From an uncultured Phaeodactylibacter sp. (lineage in GTDB: Bacteria; Bacteroidota; Bacteroidia; Chitinophagales; Saprospiraceae), in contig CAJXXJ010000129.1 of assembly GCA_913062745.1 (NCBI GenBank), positions 1-8,518 of the forward strand: a stretch of DNA of 8,518 nt, given 5' to 3'. Below, in pieces: positions 6,014-8,518 of this stretch (position 1 is the stretch's first letter; each line of letters starts with the position of its first letter). Both the position numbers and the translations under genes were made by a program. The notes under the pieces were generated by a model that was not told where the DNA came from, ran no database searches, and saw only the letters and a program-made list of their open reading frames with translations.

Positions 6014-8173
6014 ATGAGAAAGAGATTCTGCCTGTTGTTTTTTGCTTCGGCGCTGTACTGCAGCCAAGCCCTGGCTTATGACTTTGTAGTGGTCACGGTC
6101 AATAACCGTTTCTACGGCATTTCCATTGAAAACTGTGAGGCTACGCTGCTGGCCAACCTCGGCCTGTTTTCCAGTTCCTTTACCGACATTACCTACACTC
6201 CGGACGGGCGGCTGTGGGCTACTACTTCTTCAGGCCAGATTTATGAGATCGATCTGGATACCGGTGGCTTCACGCTGGAGTTCTCCCTGCCTTTTCCGGC
6301 TTCCAATGCATTCATTACCGGTATGGTCGCTGACCAAAACGGGCTCATTTACCTCTCCGGCGGCAACGGCGGGCTGTACACCTACGATCCCGCCACCGGC
6401 GACTGGTCTACGCTGGGCATTATGTTTTTTAGTTCTGCCGGCGATCTGACCTTTGTGGACGGAGAACTGGTCATGGCGGCTACCCAGAACATGATGGTAC
6501 AGGTAGACCGCTCCAACCCGGCAGAATCGTCACCTCTTTTTGACTTTCCCATTAACAGCCCGGTATTCGGAGTGGTCACTTACGCAGCGAGCTGCGACGA
6601 GGAGGTAACCTACGCAACTACGGCTGGCAACAGCGGCAATATCTATCAGATTGACTTTGATAATGCTAGCCTCGAATTGGTCTGCTCCATCAACACGACC
6701 ATCTACGGTGCGGCCAGTGAGCTGGAGTTTCTGGCGGCGGCCCCGCTGGAAATCAATGGCGTTGGCCTTACGGAAATTGACTGTGAAAACCCCTTCAGCA
6801 CACTTGAGGTGGATATCGAAGGCGGCAATGGTGCAGTCAGCTACAGCCTGAACGGGCAGAGCTTTCAGAGCAGCAATACCTTTACCGGGCTTTCCCCGGG
6901 GACTTACACGGTAGAGGTAGAAGATGAATTTGGCTGCACAGACGAGCTGGAAATAGAGGTGCCGCAGGGCGAGACGGTCCCCCGCCTGGCTGACCTGATG
7001 GTGGAAGACGATCACTGCGGCTTGGGAGAGGGGCGTATTTCTTTTAATGTGGAGGGAGGCGTGCCCCCCTTTACCTTTAGCCTGAATGGTGGTGCGCCAC
7101 AATCCGAAGCCAGCTTCACCGGTTTGCCGCAAGGCAGCTACAGCCTGCTTATTACGGATAGCGAAGACTGCCCGTCTACGGAGCAGGTGGTGATAGGCGG
7201 CAACCCCCCTATGCAACTTTCCGGAGAAGCCGTCGCCTGTGGGCCCGGGCAAAGCTGGATCGAACTGGCCGTGAGCGGCGGCACCGGGCTGGAGTTGCAG
7301 TATCAGCTTGGAAACGGAGGGCCTCAGAATACACCACGGTTTGACGGGCTCAGTGCAGGCAGCTATCTGGCTGTGGCTCAGGATAATGAGAATTGCCGGG
7401 ACACTTTGTCCATTAATGTACCGGATGGCGTAAAGCTGGATGTAGAGCTGGAGCAAACCCGGGCTTGTGGCCCCGGCCTGAGCAGCATAGTTTTTAGCGT
7501 ACAGAACGGCACTCCTCCACTCACCTATCTAATGAATGGTACCCCGCAGGCAAGTGGAAATTTCAATGGGCTGTCCGGAGGGGATTATACCCTGCAGGCG
7601 GAAGACGGGCGGGGCTGCCGCTCAGACGAACTGGAAATAACCCTTCCTACCGTAAAGCCGCTGGGACTGGATGCGGCAGTGGAAGACATCGCACGCTGCG
7701 GCCGCGCTACCGGAGCAATCGTGCTGTCCGCCACGGGAGGCACTCCACCCTACAGCTATACCGCAGGCGGGCAGTCGCAGGCCTCTGCTGAATTTTTCAA
7801 CCTCCCTCCCGGGCTGGTAGCTTTGTTGCTGCAAGACGATCAGGGCTGTGCGCTGCAGGATACCGTGCTGATCCCATCAGACTGCCCGGTGTTCATCCCA
7901 TCTGCATTTTCGCCGAATGGAGACGGGCGCAACGACCGCTTTGAGGTGTTTTCCGGGCAGGCTTTCGAGGTCGTACACTACCGCATTTACGACCGCTGGG
8001 GCGGAATGCTGTACGAAGCCACCAATTTTCCCGGCACGGACCGGCAGCGGTTTTGGGACGGGCGGGCCCAAGGGGCAGCGGTTAACAGTGGGCTGTACGT
8101 TTACCAGATAGAAATCATTAAATTAAACGGAGAACGCGCTGCTTTCTCCGGTGAACTCAGCCTGATCCGTTAG
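6014..8173 (+). CDS. T9SS cargo protein: propeller-like region, five SprB-like repeats, type B sorting domain
   Basis: The 719-residue product is a cell-surface or secreted protein exported by Sec and then the type IX system. The signal peptide MRKRFCLLFFASALYCSQALA (1-21) fixes the start at 6014, although the frame is open back to 5660 through the upstream remnant. Residues about 22-240 carry repeated beta-type motifs (TYTPDGRLWATTSSGQIYEID, MVADQNGLIYLSGGNGGLYT, GNIYQIDFD), suggesting a beta-propeller-like fold. Five SprB-like Ig-type repeats follow (244-320, 321-396, 397-472, 473-547, 548-621), each with a GG..P..YS-NG core, F.GL..G.Y, and two Cys 50-52 apart. Residues 626-719 are the sorting domain: VFIPSAFSPNGDGRNDRFE, YRIYDRWGG, RFWDG, SGLYVYQIE, ending SLIR. 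The sorting domain would be cleaved during anchoring. Adhesin, polymer-binding or glycan-binding roles are possible, and I see no catalytic motif. A Rieske oxygenase gene starts one base after the stop. Confidence 0.92.
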   Translation: MRKRFCLLFFASALYCSQALAYDFVVVTVNNRFYGISIENCEATLLANLGLFSSSFTDITYTPDGRLWATTSSGQIYEIDLDTGGFTLEFSLPFPASNAFITGMVADQNGLIYLSGGNGGLYTYDPATGDWSTLGIMFFSSAGDLTFVDGELVMAATQNMMVQVDRSNPAESSPLFDFPINSPVFGVVTYAASCDEEVTYATTAGNSGNIYQIDFDNASLELVCSINTTIYGAASELEFLAAAPLEINGVGLTEIDCENPFSTLEVDIEGGNGAVSYSLNGQSFQSSNTFTGLSPGTYTVEVEDEFGCTDELEIEVPQGETVPRLADLMVEDDHCGLGEGRISFNVEGGVPPFTFSLNGGAPQSEASFTGLPQGSYSLLITDSEDCPSTEQVVIGGNPPMQLSGEAVACGPGQSWIELAVSGGTGLELQYQLGNGGPQNTPRFDGLSAGSYLAVAQDNENCRDTLSINVPDGVKLDVELEQTRACGPGLSSIVFSVQNGTPPLTYLMNGTPQASGNFNGLSGGDYTLQAEDGRGCRSDELEITLPTVKPLGLDAAVEDIARCGRATGAIVLSATGGTPPYSYTAGGQSQASAEFFNLPPGLVALLLQDDQGCALQDTVLIPSDCPVFIPSAFSPNGDGRNDRFEVFSGQAFEVVHYRIYDRWGGMLYEATNFPGTDRQRFWDGRAQGAAVNSGLYVYQIEIIKLNGERAAFSGELSLIR
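6743..7876 (+). repeat. Five tandem SprB-like repeats within the T9SS cargo gene
   Basis: These are five protein-level repeats of about 74-77 codons: 6743-6973, 6974-7201, 7202-7429, 7430-7654 and 7655-7876. Each runs from a hydrophobic strand through a first Cys, a Gly-Gly or Asn-Gly turn usually followed by Pro-Pro, a Tyr/Phe-Ser-Leu-Asn-Gly strand, an F-GL--G-Y strand, and a second Cys, then a closing strand. The DNA has diverged, so they are not recent duplications. Cys pairs are 257/308, 335/386, 409/461, 485/535 and 562/612. The regular spacing suggests one disulfide per Ig-like module outside the cell. Repeat 5 is the most divergent in its second half (FFNLPPGLVALLLQD). Confidence 0.85.
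7889..8170 (+). other. Type B T9SS C-terminal sorting domain (CHU_C/gliding-motility-associated)
   Basis: Residues 626-719 form the secretion and anchoring signal at the extreme C-terminus of the cargo protein. The hallmarks are SAFSPNGDGRNDRF, a YRIYDRWG core, FWDG, NSGLYVYQI and the closing FSGELSLIR. In known systems this domain is recognised by the T9SS machinery and removed by the PorU-type sortase. It is the intact counterpart of the remnant at 5693-5964. Confidence 0.9.
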
Positions 8174-8174
8174 T

Positions 8175-8518
8175 ATGGAAAAGATCAATGCGGATATCCG
8201 CCGCGCACATACTCTGCCTGCCGAATTTTACCGGAGCCCAAAATGGTTTGAGCGGAGTAAAGACCAGGTTTTTGCCCGCGCCTGGCACTACGTCGGGGAA
8301 TCTTCCCAGCTGCCGCAGGCGCGTTATGCCTGGCCCTTTGTACTCCTCCCCGGCGTGCTGGATGAGCCGCTGCTGCTGGTCCGGGATGAGTCTGGCCGCA
8401 TCCGCTGCCTGTCGAATGTCTGTACCCACCGCGGCAATATTCTGATTTCCGAAGCCGGGCCGGTGCGTCAGCTCAGCTGCGGCTACCACGGGCGTTGCTT
8501 TCATCTGGACGGGCAGTT
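8175..8518 (+). CDS. Rieske-type aromatic-ring-hydroxylating oxygenase alpha subunit (N-terminal part)
   Basis: The first 114 codons are visible, cut by the right edge. A Rieske [2Fe-2S] site is complete: C83-T-H85 and C102-G-Y-H105, with 16 residues between H85 and C102, embedded in VCTHRGN and CGYHGRCFHLDG. The N-terminus (LPAEFYRSPKWFERSKDQVFARAWHYVGE) is typical of alpha subunits in the ring-hydroxylating dioxygenase and choline-monooxygenase-like group, where such a domain precedes a mononuclear-iron catalytic domain; that second domain lies outside the window, so substrate cannot be judged. No signal peptide is present, so the enzyme should be cytoplasmic and take electrons from a reductase or ferredoxin. 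The ATG at 8175 is one base after the stop of the T9SS cargo gene (TAG-T-ATG), which suggests co-transcription and possible translational coupling although the two products would work in different compartments. Confidence 0.9.
   Translation, partial: MEKINADIRRAHTLPAEFYRSPKWFERSKDQVFARAWHYVGESSQLPQARYAWPFVLLPGVLDEPLLLVRDESGRIRCLSNVCTHRGNILISEAGPVRQLSCGYHGRCFHLDGQ

Noticed and set aside
6530..7456. Minus-strand open frame of 308 codons opposite the T9SS cargo gene
   Set aside because: It is a shadow of the SprB-like repeat region with no recognisable motif or plausible start context.
6743..7876. Repeated units considered as a CRISPR-like or recent tandem DNA duplication
   Set aside because: Similarity is at protein level only, units are about 225 bases, and DNA identity between units is low.

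Overview
The window looks like chromosome of a fairly GC-rich member of the Bacteroidota, most likely a Saprospiria/Lewinella-type marine or activated-sludge lineage. The support is a type IX secretion (T9SS) cargo protein with SprB-like repeats and a gliding-motility-type C-terminal sorting domain, a thymidine kinase of Bacteroidota type, a GMC oxidoreductase paired with a gluconate-2-dehydrogenase-subunit-3-like protein, and an absence of obvious Shine-Dalgarno sequences before the starts. The lineage is inferred from gene content, not from a search.

Layout. Left edge (1-628, minus): the N-terminal part of an uncharacterised protein with a long Pro-X linker, cut by the window edge. It is divergent from tdk (777-1406, plus), a type II thymidine kinase. 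Convergent to tdk, and only 9 bases away, is a tightly spaced minus-strand pair: an OmpA/MotB-like lipoprotein (2188-3063), then a secreted Gln-rich coiled-coil protein (1416-2183), 4 bases apart. Upstream of that pair a perfect 10-bp stem-loop (3089-3121) separates it from a second minus-strand pair: a GMC-family FAD dehydrogenase (3726-5429) and its small Tat-type partner (3129-3722), 3 bases apart. The dehydrogenase has a C-X5-C-X3-C cluster like that of electron-transferring FAD glucose dehydrogenases, but no cytochrome subunit is visible here.

Right half (plus strand). An AT-rich divergent spacer leads into the remnant of a T9SS C-terminal sorting domain (5693-5964), frameshifted by one base in a T run. 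It is followed by an intact 719-residue T9SS cargo protein (6014-8173): signal peptide, propeller-like N-terminal region, five SprB-like repeats each with one Cys pair, and a sorting domain that aligns without gaps to the remnant. One base after its stop begins a Rieske-type oxygenase alpha subunit (8175 to the window end, partial).

The most notable item is the decayed sorting domain directly ahead of an intact paralogue. It produces a misleading 837-codon open frame that joins the remnant to the real gene. I see no CRISPR array, tRNA, rRNA, insertion sequence or phage element. I found no convincing wholly new system; the novelty is in the gene pairs and the domain remnant.
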